Shown here: one piece after another, positions 1-6,714 of the stretch | Layout: each line of letters opens with the position of its first letter | Numbering within the stretch: position 1 is the first letter of the stretch | Assembly: GCA_052034445.1 (NCBI GenBank) | Contig: JBPOIN010000069.1 | Location: 1 to 11,188, forward strand | Reading direction: 5' to 3' | Origin: Sterolibacterium sp052034445 | Lineage (GTDB): Bacteria > Pseudomonadota > Gammaproteobacteria > Burkholderiales > Rhodocyclaceae | Length of the DNA stretch: 11,188 bases | Translations under genes and position numbers: made by a program | Notes under the pieces: generated by a model | Databases searched by the model: none | What the model was told of the DNA's origin: nothing | Seen by the model: the letters and a program-made list of their open reading frames with translations, nothing else

Positions 1-856
1 CGCCGACGCGGCTGATCAGCACCGAATGCAGATCGGCGCTGAAGCCGCGCACCTGTTCCATGGCCAGCTTGTTGCGGCGCACGAGCCAGTTATAGGCCAG
101 CACCGCCGGCACGGCGACGGCAAGACCGATGGCGGTCATGATCAGCGATTCGCCCACCGGGCCGGCGACCTTGTCGATCGACGCCTGGCCGGCGATGCCG
201 ATGGCCGTGAGGGCGTGATAGATACCCCAGACGGTGCCGAACAGGCCGACGAAGGGTGCGGTCGAACCCACCGTGGCCAGCACGGCAAGACCGTCCTGCA
301 GGCGGCTCTGGACGTTTTCGATGGCGCGCTGGATGCCCATCGTGACCCAGGTGTTCAGGTCGATGGCATGCAGGTCGATGGTGCTCATGAGCTTGCCCTT
401 GTGATGCTGCGTGGCTTCGATGCCGCTCTCGGCGATGAAGCGGAACGGGCTGCCGGCGACGAGACCGTTGATACCTTCCTCGACGCTGGCCGCATTCCAG
501 AAGGTGCTGCGCGCCTGTTTGGCCTGCTGCATGAGCTTGTACTGTTCGAACAGCTTGACGATGGTCACATACCAGCTGCCCATCGACATGATGACCAGGA
601 TCATGAGCGTGCCGCGCGCGACGAAATCGCCCTGCTTCCACAACGCATCGAGGCCATACGGGTTATCGACGGTTTCCTTGCTGACGGCAGCCGCCGGAGC
701 AGACAGCGCGGCTGGCGTGGCGACCGGCGCCGGTGCGGCAAGCGCAGGCGTTGCCTGATCGGCGGTCTGCGCCACGGCGGGCGTCAGCGTCGTCAACGCA
801 CCGCCGGCAATCAGGGCAGCAGTCAGAAAGGCCGAGAAGTGTTTCTTGAGTGTCAT
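1..856 (-). CDS. exbB: ExbB, TonB-system proton channel subunit (C-terminus cut by window edge)
   Basis: Translating the minus strand from the ATG at 856-854 gives 285 residues with no stop before the edge. With ExbD, ExbB forms the inner-membrane proton channel that energises TonB for outer-membrane uptake. Residues 1-29 look like a signal peptide (MTLKK, a hydrophobic stretch, then AVA before Q30), followed by an Ala/Pro-rich spacer to about residue 58. This N-terminal extension is common in beta/gamma-proteobacterial ExbB and absent from E. coli ExbB. Membrane segments lie near residues 82-104, 190-215 and 237-257. The MotA/TolQ/ExbB core is clear in GLAVLATVGSTAPFVGLFGT (189-208) and GPVGESLIMTAIGLAVAVPA (232-251). 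A GGAGA-like element (GGAGA, 861-865) lies 4 nt before the start. It follows tonB by 61 bp, probably in one operon; exbD is expected beyond position 1. Only the last few tens of residues should be missing. Confidence 0.93.
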   Translation of the reverse strand, partial: MTLKKHFSAFLTAALIAGGALTTLTPAVAQTADQATPALAAPAPVATPAALSAPAAAVSKETVDNPYGLDALWKQGDFVARGTLMILVIMSMGSWYVTIVKLFEQYKLMQQAKQARSTFWNAASVEEGINGLVAGSPFRFIAESGIEATQHHKGKLMSTIDLHAIDLNTWVTMGIQRAIENVQSRLQDGLAVLATVGSTAPFVGLFGTVWGIYHALTAIGIAGQASIDKVAGPVGESLIMTAIGLAVAVPAVLAYNWLVRRNKLAMEQVRGFSADLHSVLISRVG

Positions 857-917
857 GGGGTCTCCGGTACGGGGCAATGAATTCAGATGAAGGAACAGTG
901 TTTATGAGAGCGAGCAA

Positions 918-1565
918 TCAACGATCGAGACGGAAGGTGTATTTGAGGCTGGCCCAGGACTGCTCGGGCTTGCCATCGACGCTGCCGGGTTTGAACTTGC
1001 ACTTGCTGAGTCCCGCCACGGCGGCCTTGTCGAGACGTTCGTAGCCGCTCGAATTGTCCACCTTGCTCTCGACGACATGGCCGTCGACATCGATCAGGAA
1101 GCGCAGCGTCACGGTGCCCTCCTCTTCGAGGCGCTTTGACGATGCAGGGTAATCGGGCTTTTCGCACGAGCGCGCGGCGTCGATCACGGCCGCCACGCGC
1201 ACGGGATCGCGCGCCTTGACGGGCGCCGGCGGCGCTGGCGGTTCCTTGGGCAAGGTGGTGCTGACGGCCGTGATCACATTCGGCGAAGGCGTCGGCGCGA
1301 GCTGGGCGATATTCACCTCAGGTGGCGGAATATAGGGCGGCGGCGGCGGTGCGAGCTTGGGCGGCGGTGGCGGCTTGTCGGGCTCGGGGGCCTTCTTCCT
1401 GATTTCCTCGATGATCTTGGTCTCGATCGGCGCGCGCACGACTTCCACGACCTTGCGCGCCAGACCCGTCATGAGTGCATAAGCGATCGCCACATGCAGC
1501 AAGATCACGATCGCCAGCCCCATCAGATGCTTCGTCGGGTCCCGCTGCCGCCCCGCATAATCCAT
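918..1565 (-). CDS. tonB: TonB family energy transducer
   Basis: This is a 215-residue periplasm-spanning protein that carries ExbB/ExbD energy to TonB-dependent outer-membrane receptors. It has a short cytoplasmic N-terminus and one membrane anchor at about residues 14-34, which includes a His (H24) resembling the functionally important TonB transmembrane His. A proline-rich linker follows (about 59-115, with runs such as KPPPPPKLAPPPPP), then a C-terminal TonB domain (about 132-215) containing EEEGTVTLRFLIDVDGHV and the YTFRLDR end. Cys134 and Cys189 flank the C-terminal domain, as is typical of the Xanthomonas/Burkholderia-type TonB subfamily, and could form a disulfide. An in-frame start 18 codons upstream exists, but the ATG at 1565 is preferred because GGAGA sits 5 nt before it and the protein then begins right before the anchor. 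No convincing Fur box was seen upstream, so iron regulation is not supported. The receptor it serves is unknown. Confidence 0.93.
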   Translation of the reverse strand: MDYAGRQRDPTKHLMGLAIVILLHVAIAYALMTGLARKVVEVVRAPIETKIIEEIRKKAPEPDKPPPPPKLAPPPPPYIPPPEVNIAQLAPTPSPNVITAVSTTLPKEPPAPPAPVKARDPVRVAAVIDAARSCEKPDYPASSKRLEEEGTVTLRFLIDVDGHVVESKVDNSSGYERLDKAAVAGLSKCKFKPGSVDGKPEQSWASLKYTFRLDR

Positions 1566-1849
1566 AGTTTCTCCCGTGTTGCGCGATCCGCAGGCCACCG
1601 TCAAACCGGGCCCGTTCAAAGCCTATTACTTTACCATACGTCGCCCACGCCAGAGCGGCCTGCACAGGACGCGCAGCGCCTTTCGCCCACCTTCTGCGAC
1701 GGCCCTGGAACGTCGAATCAGGCAACGCTGCGCGTAATCACCGCCTGGCGGAATACAATGGCGATTGAACGAGCGCAGTCGCGCTTCCGGCAGCGCGCCG
1801 GCGCACCGCCAGCGACGTGCTGGCAACCACCACACAACGAGGAGAAATC
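1566..1849. promoter_or_regulatory. Divergent promoter region between tonB and the cyclic-nucleotide-binding gene
   Basis: This 284-bp stretch has no supportable gene and must hold the 5' control regions of both flanking genes. For the plus-strand gene, TACAAT at 1754-1759 is a possible -10 box, but no good -35 lies 16-18 bp upstream. On the minus strand, CGTCAA at 1597-1602 reads TTGACG and could be a -35 for tonB, but its spaced -10 is poor. A perfect hairpin, GCCAGC (1808-1813) and GCTGGC (1819-1824) around a 5-nt loop, lies 25 nt before the plus-strand ATG. The 10-bp palindrome GCGCCGGCGC (1795-1804) is directly upstream of it. The region is inferred from gene orientation; the individual boxes are weak. 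Confidence 0.4.
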
Positions 1850-2227
1850 ATGAGCGAAAGCGTGCTGGGCAAGGCCTACGCAGTCGGCCAGTATGTCGTG
1901 CGCCAGGGCGACACGGGAGAGTGTATGTATGTGGTGCAGATGGGGCAGCTCGAAGTCTTGAAGGAAGGCCGCGACGGCGAAGTGCGCATCGGGCTTCTGG
2001 ATGTCGGCGATTATTTCGGCGAGATGTCGATGTTCGGTGGCGAAACGCGCTCGGCCTCGGTGCGTGCGCTCGAAAATTCGCGCGTCCGCACCATCACCAA
2101 GGACAGTTTCATGCGCTGCGCCAAGGAAGAACCGGCTCTCGCCCTCTCTCTCGTAAAAACCATGTCCCAGCGCATTCGCCTGCTGACCGAGGAAGTCGTG
2201 CGTCTGAAGGCCAAGGCCGGCGAGTAG
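1850..2227 (+). CDS. Stand-alone cyclic nucleotide-binding domain protein
   Basis: This 125-residue protein is almost entirely one CRP/PKA-type cyclic nucleotide-binding domain. The beta-roll starts near residue 13 (GQYVVRQGDTGECMYVVQMG). The phosphate-binding cassette is FGEMSMFGGETRSASVRAL (56-74), where E58 fits the ribose-contacting Glu and R67 the phosphate-binding Arg. The C-terminal helix covers about residues 84-122. There is no helix-turn-helix, kinase, channel or GGDEF part, so if it binds cAMP or cGMP it must signal through a partner. The ATG at 1850 is chosen over an in-frame start at 1817 because AGGAG (1840-1844) lies 5 nt upstream. It ends in a double stop (TAG TAA). It is the only plus-strand gene, divergent from tonB and convergent with cofC 9 bp away. 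The domain call is confident; role and ligand are unknown. Confidence 0.87.
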   Translation: MSESVLGKAYAVGQYVVRQGDTGECMYVVQMGQLEVLKEGRDGEVRIGLLDVGDYFGEMSMFGGETRSASVRALENSRVRTITKDSFMRCAKEEPALALSLVKTMSQRIRLLTEEVVRLKAKAGE

Positions 2228-2236
2228 TAAACCGCC

Positions 2237-2881
2237 CTACGCGGCGCTGTCGCCCGCCAGCAATCGATACTCCGGCGACTGCTGCTGCAGGCGCAGCAGA
2301 TCCTCAGGTTCATCGACATCGAATTCGAAACCCGCCAGGCGCAGCCGGATTGGCGACCAGCCGAGGCGCTCGGCCTCGGCGCCATGCAGGGCGCAACTGC
2401 CAAGGCCGAACTGGAACTCGAACGCGGTCGGCAGGCGCAGGAACAAACCGTTCGTGCCCAGGCCGAGCTTGTCGGGCGCGATCGCAAATCCGGCCTGCCG
2501 GCCGGCATGCACCAACGCATCGATTTCCGCCCCCTGCAACAGCGGCAGGTCGGCATGCAGCACCAGCAGTTCGGAGGCGCCGTGGGCAACGAGCTGGCGC
2601 GCGGCATGCGCGAAGGCGCCATTCAAACCCTGATTCGGGTCGGCGATCAGCAGCAGCGGGCACGCGCCGGCGCTGCTGGATCCCAGCAGCGCGGCGATCC
2701 CCTGCGGCTCTGGCGTCACGACGGCGATGCCGGCAATGCTGTGCGCAGCGCGCAGCGCATCGACAACATGCCGGAACATGCGCCGCACCAGCTGCTGGCG
2801 CTGTTCGGCGCTCAATACATCGGCCAGACGCCCTTTGCCGGCGGCGGGCAGCTTGACGGCCACCACGGCCCAGCAACTCAC
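2237..2881 (-). CDS. cofC: CofC/FbiD phospholactate (or 3-phosphoglycerate) guanylyltransferase
   Basis: This 214-residue enzyme activates a three-carbon phospho-acid with GTP, making the guanylated donor that CofD transfers to Fo in coenzyme F420 biosynthesis. The family signatures occur in order: VAVKLPAAGKGRLADVLS (7-24), the DPNQGLNGAF nucleotide loop (81-90), LHADLPLL (108-115), APDKLGLGTNGLFLRLP (135-151), FGLGSCALH (158-166) and FDVDEPEDL (187-195), whose acidic residues fit metal binding. The length is normal for a stand-alone CofC. The start is a GTG at 2881-2879 overlapping the cofD stop (GTGA, 2878-2881), which indicates translational coupling. The substrate cannot be read from sequence: mycobacterial FbiD uses phosphoenolpyruvate, while the proteobacterium Mycetohabitans rhizoxinica makes a 3-phosphoglycerate-derived F420. 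It is the last gene of the minus-strand series. No clear terminator is visible in the 9 bp before the convergent gene. Confidence 0.9.
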   Translation of the reverse strand: MSCWAVVAVKLPAAGKGRLADVLSAEQRQQLVRRMFRHVVDALRAAHSIAGIAVVTPEPQGIAALLGSSSAGACPLLLIADPNQGLNGAFAHAARQLVAHGASELLVLHADLPLLQGAEIDALVHAGRQAGFAIAPDKLGLGTNGLFLRLPTAFEFQFGLGSCALHGAEAERLGWSPIRLRLAGFEFDVDEPEDLLRLQQQSPEYRLLAGDSAA

Positions 2882-3873
2882 GCGCGATCCTCGGCGTCAC
2901 TCCCGCGCCGTTTCGGCAGATTGGCGGCGAAATCCAGTGTGGCGCGCGCCAGGCGCTGCTTGTCGACGAGCGTCTTCATGAGCGTATCAACAACGAGGAT
3001 CGGCCGCTGTAGCTGCGCGGCGAGTTCGTCGGCGAGCGGGCGGTCGCGTTCGTCGAGCACGAAGCCATCGATGAGTCCGGCGTAATGGCGCGCCACTTCA
3101 AGCGATGACACGGGGATACCCAGCTCGGCCATGATCTTGGCCGTCGGTCCCTTGACGGCCTGCCCACCGACCAGCGGCGCGATGGCGATCACGGGCGCGG
3201 CTGCCGCGCGCAGCAGTTCGTGCATGCCTGGCACGCTCAGCAGCGGATCGATGCTCAGATAGGGATTCGACGGACAGATGACGATGGCTTCGAGGGCCGG
3301 CGTTGTCAGTGCAGCGCGCACTTCGGCGCTCGGCCGCGCCGTCTCGTGGCCGGCGAAGCGCAAGGCGCTGACGCGCGGCTGGCACTGGCGATGCACAAAA
3401 TATTCCTGAAACGCGAGTTCGCCGGCATCGGTCATGACCTGGGTACGCACGGCGTGATCGGTCATGGGCAGGATCTGCGCCGCGATGCCGTAACGGCGCG
3501 CCACGGCGGCCGTGACCGCGGTCAGCGACTCACCGGCGCGCAGACGCCGCGTACGCTCGACATGCAGCGCCAGATCGCTGTCGCCGAGACGGAACCAGGT
3601 CTCGCCGCCAAGTTCTTCGAGCGTGCGCATGAAGGTCCAGGTTTCGTTGCGTCGGCCCCAGCCCGTGGCCGGGTTTTCGAGTTCGGCCAGCGTGTATAGC
3701 GTGGTGTCGATATCGGGCGAGATATGCAGGCCGAGATGTTCGAAATCATCGCCGGTATTGACGACCACGGCGAGCTCATCGTCCGCCAGCGCATGCCGCA
3801 GACCAAGCGCCATTTTGGCGCCGCCGACGCCGCCCGAGAGCGCCACGACGCGTGGCTGGCGCGGTGGATTCAT
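2878..3873 (-). CDS. cofD: CofD/FbiA 2-phospho-L-lactate (or analogue) transferase to Fo
   Basis: CofD transfers the phospho-acid moiety from CofC's guanylated product to the deazaflavin Fo, giving F420-0 or a dehydro/3PG analogue. The 331-residue length is usual. Recognisable family segments are VVALSGGVGGAKMALGLRHA (9-28, nucleotide binding), VVVNTGDDFEHLGLHISPDI (36-55), GWGRRNETWTFM (71-82), WFRLGDSDLALHVERT (93-108), CPSNPYLSIDPLLSVPG (200-216) and the APVIAIAPLVGG region (226-237). The ATG at 3873-3871 overlaps the cofE stop as ATGA (3870-3873), so translation is probably coupled. An in-frame start 107 codons upstream would add a low-complexity Arg/Gly-rich stretch that is the cofE sequence in another frame, so it is rejected. 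Gene order cofE-cofD-cofC puts all Fo-tailoring steps together; the genes making Fo itself must be elsewhere. Confidence 0.94.
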   Translation of the reverse strand: MNPPRQPRVVALSGGVGGAKMALGLRHALADDELAVVVNTGDDFEHLGLHISPDIDTTLYTLAELENPATGWGRRNETWTFMRTLEELGGETWFRLGDSDLALHVERTRRLRAGESLTAVTAAVARRYGIAAQILPMTDHAVRTQVMTDAGELAFQEYFVHRQCQPRVSALRFAGHETARPSAEVRAALTTPALEAIVICPSNPYLSIDPLLSVPGMHELLRAAAAPVIAIAPLVGGQAVKGPTAKIMAELGIPVSSLEVARHYAGLIDGFVLDERDRPLADELAAQLQRPILVVDTLMKTLVDKQRLARATLDFAANLPKRRGSDAEDRA

Positions 3874-4637
3874 TGGAACAGGTCTTCGCCGGATGGCCGG
3901 ATCAGCGCCTGGGCATCGCAGTCCGGCGCCTGCCAGCGCGCGCCCTGCACCAGCACCACGGGCGTGCCTTCGGCGCCCTCGCCCATGGCCAGCCCGGCGC
4001 CCGCCGCAATGGCATCGGCAAAAGCCACCTGAGTCATTTCGAGCGTGCGACCGCAGCGATCCTGCTCGCCACGCCGGTCGATGAGGGCCGGCAGGCCGGC
4101 CGCGCCCAGCGCGACATTCACCACGCCGTTGCGCCACGGACGGCCAAAGCTGTCGCTGACGATGACCCCCAGATCGACGCCAAGCAGCACGCACAAACGT
4201 GTGCGCAGTTGCAGCGCCGAGGCGTCGCTGTCGAGCGGCAGCAGCAGCACGCGATCCTCGCCGCTCGGGCTGCGCACGTTCGAGTGATCGATGCCGGCAT
4301 TCGCCATGACATAGCCGAGCCGGTGGCGCACGATCAGCACGTTGGGAATCGCGCGCAGCACGGCGCTTGATTCGGACAGCACAAGCTCGACGAGACGCGC
4401 ATCCTTCTTCACAATCTGCGCCAGTTCGAGCGCGCGCGGCGACGGTGTGACGCTGTTCAGATCGACCGCGCGGCCCTCGGACTTGGAAATGATTTTCTGC
4501 GCGACCACCAGCACGTCGCCCGCAGCGAGCTGCAGGCCGCTGCGGGCAATTCCCGCCTGCACGAGGGCAGCGAGATCATCGCCGGCCGCGACTTCGGGGA
4601 TGCCGGCCAGGGCGGTAAAACGAATGCCAGAACTCAT
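3870..4637 (-). CDS. cofE: CofE, coenzyme F420-0:L-glutamate ligase (single-domain)
   Basis: CofE is the GTP-dependent ligase that adds L-glutamate to F420-0 and then further gamma-linked glutamates. The 255-residue protein shows the family segments VLVVAQKIISKSEGR (42-56), YVMANAGIDHSNV and the highly conserved SDSFGRPWRNGVVNVALGAA. In most actinobacteria the ligase is fused to a C-terminal nitroreductase-like domain (FbiB, roughly 450 residues). Here only the ligase domain is present, the archaeal-type size. No second domain follows, because the stop overlaps the cofD start. GAGAGAG (about 4643-4649) lies 5-6 nt before the ATG at 4637. cofE begins 29 bp after the end of the FadD3-like gene on the same strand, with no visible terminator between them, so it is probably read from the steroid operon. 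Confidence 0.93.
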   Translation of the reverse strand: MSSGIRFTALAGIPEVAAGDDLAALVQAGIARSGLQLAAGDVLVVAQKIISKSEGRAVDLNSVTPSPRALELAQIVKKDARLVELVLSESSAVLRAIPNVLIVRHRLGYVMANAGIDHSNVRSPSGEDRVLLLPLDSDASALQLRTRLCVLLGVDLGVIVSDSFGRPWRNGVVNVALGAAGLPALIDRRGEQDRCGRTLEMTQVAFADAIAAGAGLAMGEGAEGTPVVLVQGARWQAPDCDAQALIRPSGEDLFQ

Positions 4638-4666
4638 CGGAACTCTCTCGCGCAGCGCCGCGCGGC

Positions 4667-6220
4667 TCAGCGCAACTGAAACTTCAACACCTTGCCCGAG
4701 GCATTGGTCGGCAGCGTCGCGACGAAGGCGATGTGACGCGGCACCTTGTAGTTCGCCATGTTGCTGCGCGCCCAGGCCGTCAGTTCCTCGGCCGTCAGCT
4801 GGGCGCCGGGGCGCAGCACCACATAGGCCTTGCCGACTTCGCCCTGGCGCTCATCCGGTACACCGACCACGGCGATCTGGGCAATGGCCGGATGCCCCGT
4901 GAGGATGCGTTCGACTTCGGCCGGATAGCAGTTGAAGCCGCCGACGATGTACATGTCCTTGAGGCGGTCGGTGATGCGCAGATAGCCGCGCTCGTCGAGC
5001 ACGCCGACATCGCCCGTGTGCAGCCAGCCTTCCGGATCGATGGCTTCATGGGTGGCTTCGGGGTTGTTGAAATAGCCCTTCATGACGTTGTAACCGCGCA
5101 TCACGACTTCGCCCTCGACGCCCGGCAGCACGGGCTTGCCATTCTCGTCGATGCAGCGCAGTTCGATGCCCGGCAGCGCACGGCCGCAGGTGGTGGCGAT
5201 GGTGTCGGCATCGGCGTCGGGATCACAGACCGTGGCCACGCCGCAGCATTCGGTCAGGCCGTAGGCCGTGACGATGATCTTGAAGCCGAGTTCCTTGCGC
5301 ATGCGATGGATCATCGACGGCGCGATGGCCGCCGCGCCCGTGACGGCGACGCGCAGACTCGACAGGTCAAAGCTCGCCAGTTTGGGATGGGCGAGGATGC
5401 TCAGATACAGCGTCGGCGAACCGGGCAGGAAGCTGATGCGCTCGGTGACGATCTTGTTGAGCACCGTTTCGGTGTCGAACACCGCCAGCGGGTAAATCGT
5501 CGCGCCGCGCAGCAGCGCCGACAGCCAGCCGGCCTTGTATCCGAAGGCATGGAAGAAGGGATTGATGATCAGGTAGCGGTCCTCGGCCTTGAGGTCGACG
5601 ACGCGCGACCATTCGGCGAAGGCACGGATGTTCTGACCATGGCAGGACATCACGCCCTTGGGGCGGCCCGTGGTGCCCGAGGTAAACATGATGTCGGAGA
5701 GATTCTCGGGGCGCACGGCAGCGGCGCGTTCGAGCGCGGCGGCCTCGGGGGTCTGCTCGGCCAGCGCGAGGAATTCCGCCCAGGCCAGATCGCCCTTGCG
5801 CGCTTCGCCAAGCACCACGATGCGTTCGAGCATCGGGTTGGCCTGGCCCTTGACCATGTCGGGGAAATACTCGCCGAGGAAGTCGCCGATGCAGAACAGC
5901 AGACGCGCGCCGCTCTGGTCGAGAATGTCGGCAATCTCGGCGCCCTTCATGCGCGTATTCACGGGAATCAGGATCGCGCCGGCGCTGTGGATGCCGAGTG
6001 CGGCGGCCACCCACTCATGCCGGTTCGGCGCCCAGACCGCAATGCGGTCGCCGGGGCAGACGCCCAGCGTCAGCAACGCACGCGCCACGCGCAGGCGCAA
6101 GGCATCGAGGGCGGCAAACGTCAGCTCGGCGTGTTCTTCGCGGATCGCGACGCGATCGGGAAATTGCCGGGCGGCAGAGGCGATCAATTCGGGGATCGTG
6201 GCAGGAATGGGTGCAGTCAT
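4667..6220 (-). CDS. fadD3: FadD3-like acyl-CoA ligase (probable HIP-CoA synthetase)
   Basis: This 517-residue ANL-superfamily enzyme would activate a carboxylic acid to its CoA thioester through an acyl-adenylate. The P-loop TSGTTGRPKG is at 180-189, YGLTECCG at 320-327 and GWLHTGD at 398-404, with D404 for ATP ribose. The hinge and A8 region RLKDMYIVGGFNCYPAEVE is at 419-437 and the catalytic lysine K510 lies in NASGK. The A8 to C-terminal stretch (GGFNxYPAEVE, then MANYKVPR) closely resembles remembered Mycobacterium tuberculosis FadD3, which activates HIP, the propionate-bearing indanedione left after rings A/B are removed. The neighbouring fadE30- and ipdF-like genes support that substrate. 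No strong Shine-Dalgarno precedes the ATG; a 101-bp gap separates it from the upstream isomerase-like gene. Ligase function is near certain; HIP specificity is inferred from similarity and context. Confidence 0.85.
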   Translation of the reverse strand: MTAPIPATIPELIASAARQFPDRVAIREEHAELTFAALDALRLRVARALLTLGVCPGDRIAVWAPNRHEWVAAALGIHSAGAILIPVNTRMKGAEIADILDQSGARLLFCIGDFLGEYFPDMVKGQANPMLERIVVLGEARKGDLAWAEFLALAEQTPEAAALERAAAVRPENLSDIMFTSGTTGRPKGVMSCHGQNIRAFAEWSRVVDLKAEDRYLIINPFFHAFGYKAGWLSALLRGATIYPLAVFDTETVLNKIVTERISFLPGSPTLYLSILAHPKLASFDLSSLRVAVTGAAAIAPSMIHRMRKELGFKIIVTAYGLTECCGVATVCDPDADADTIATTCGRALPGIELRCIDENGKPVLPGVEGEVVMRGYNVMKGYFNNPEATHEAIDPEGWLHTGDVGVLDERGYLRITDRLKDMYIVGGFNCYPAEVERILTGHPAIAQIAVVGVPDERQGEVGKAYVVLRPGAQLTAEELTAWARSNMANYKVPRHIAFVATLPTNASGKVLKFQLR

Positions 6221-6321
6221 GGTCGGCGGAAATCCGAATGAATGTTGATTGAACGGACAACGGTGAAAGCGATGAAACGACAGCGGAACTCTACTACGAA
6301 CGCCCGTGCGCGGCCCGGGGA

Positions 6322-6699
6322 TCAGCTCGCCATGTCCTCGGGGCCCCAGAAGGCCTGCATCGCCGTGATCTGGCCAGCCTCATTGAAGCGCATGGTTTCG
6401 ATAACGCCGATTTTCATTTTCGGCGCGCCGGGCAGCGTCACTTCGACATCCAGCGGCATCGCCGCGAAGTCGCCGCTGGAACCGCGTTGCGGCCCGACGA
6501 TGGTGAGCTTCGAAGCGCTGGCGATGGCCATTTCGTAGAAGGCGCGAATCTCGACCGTCCCACGCCGGATGTCGGTGCCGACCGGGTCTTCGACCGTTGC
6601 ATCAGCAGCAAACATCGACACGACGCCGTCGAGATCGCCAGCATTCAGCCGCTCGACATACTGCCGCATGGCGGCCTTCATTTGCTCGGAGTTCAGCAT
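6322..6699 (-). CDS. Ketosteroid-isomerase-like protein (SnoaL/NTF2 fold), Asp-to-Glu in oxyanion hole
   Basis: This 125-residue protein matches Comamonas testosteroni delta5-3-ketosteroid isomerase in length and in N-terminal pattern: QYVERLNAGDLDGVVSMFA followed by DATVEDPVG. Tyr14 and the catalytic base Asp38 fall at the same numbers as in that enzyme. The third catalytic residue, the oxyanion-hole Asp (Asp99 in Comamonas, Asp103 in Pseudomonas putida), aligns with Glu101 in VIETMRFN. Such enzymes move a C=C bond between beta,gamma and alpha,beta positions of a 3-ketosteroid. It starts 15 bp after the MaoC-type gene ends and precedes fadD3, so it lies inside a late, ring C/D gene set where a classical isomerase is not an obvious need. 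It may instead isomerise an indanone-CoA intermediate, or be a SnoaL relative of other function. The fold is confident; the reaction is inferred. Confidence 0.75.
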   Translation of the reverse strand: MLNSEQMKAAMRQYVERLNAGDLDGVVSMFAADATVEDPVGTDIRRGTVEIRAFYEMAIASASKLTIVGPQRGSSGDFAAMPLDVEVTLPGAPKMKIGVIETMRFNEAGQITAMQAFWGPEDMAS

Positions 6700-6714
6700 G
6701 GCGAGGGCGTCCGT

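Noticed and set aside
1566..1640. Possible Fur box controlling tonB
   Set aside because: I found no sequence close to the AT-rich Fur palindrome in the tonB upstream region.
2228..2236. Bidirectional terminator between the convergent genes
   Set aside because: The gap is only 9 bp and no stem with a T-run could be drawn through it.
1765..2856. 363-codon plus-strand frame across the cyclic-nucleotide-binding gene and cofC
   Set aside because: Low-complexity Arg/Ala-rich translation overlapping two confident genes in other frames.
3874..4194. 107-residue N-terminal extension of cofD
   Set aside because: It would lie within cofE in another frame and encode Arg/Gly-rich low-complexity sequence; the ATGA overlap gives a normal-length CofD.
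4733..6241. 502-codon plus-strand open frame opposite fadD3
   Set aside because: Its translation is rich in Arg, His, Asp and Gly with no domain, and it mirrors a clear ANL ligase on the other strand. Such long antisense frames are usual in GC-rich genes.
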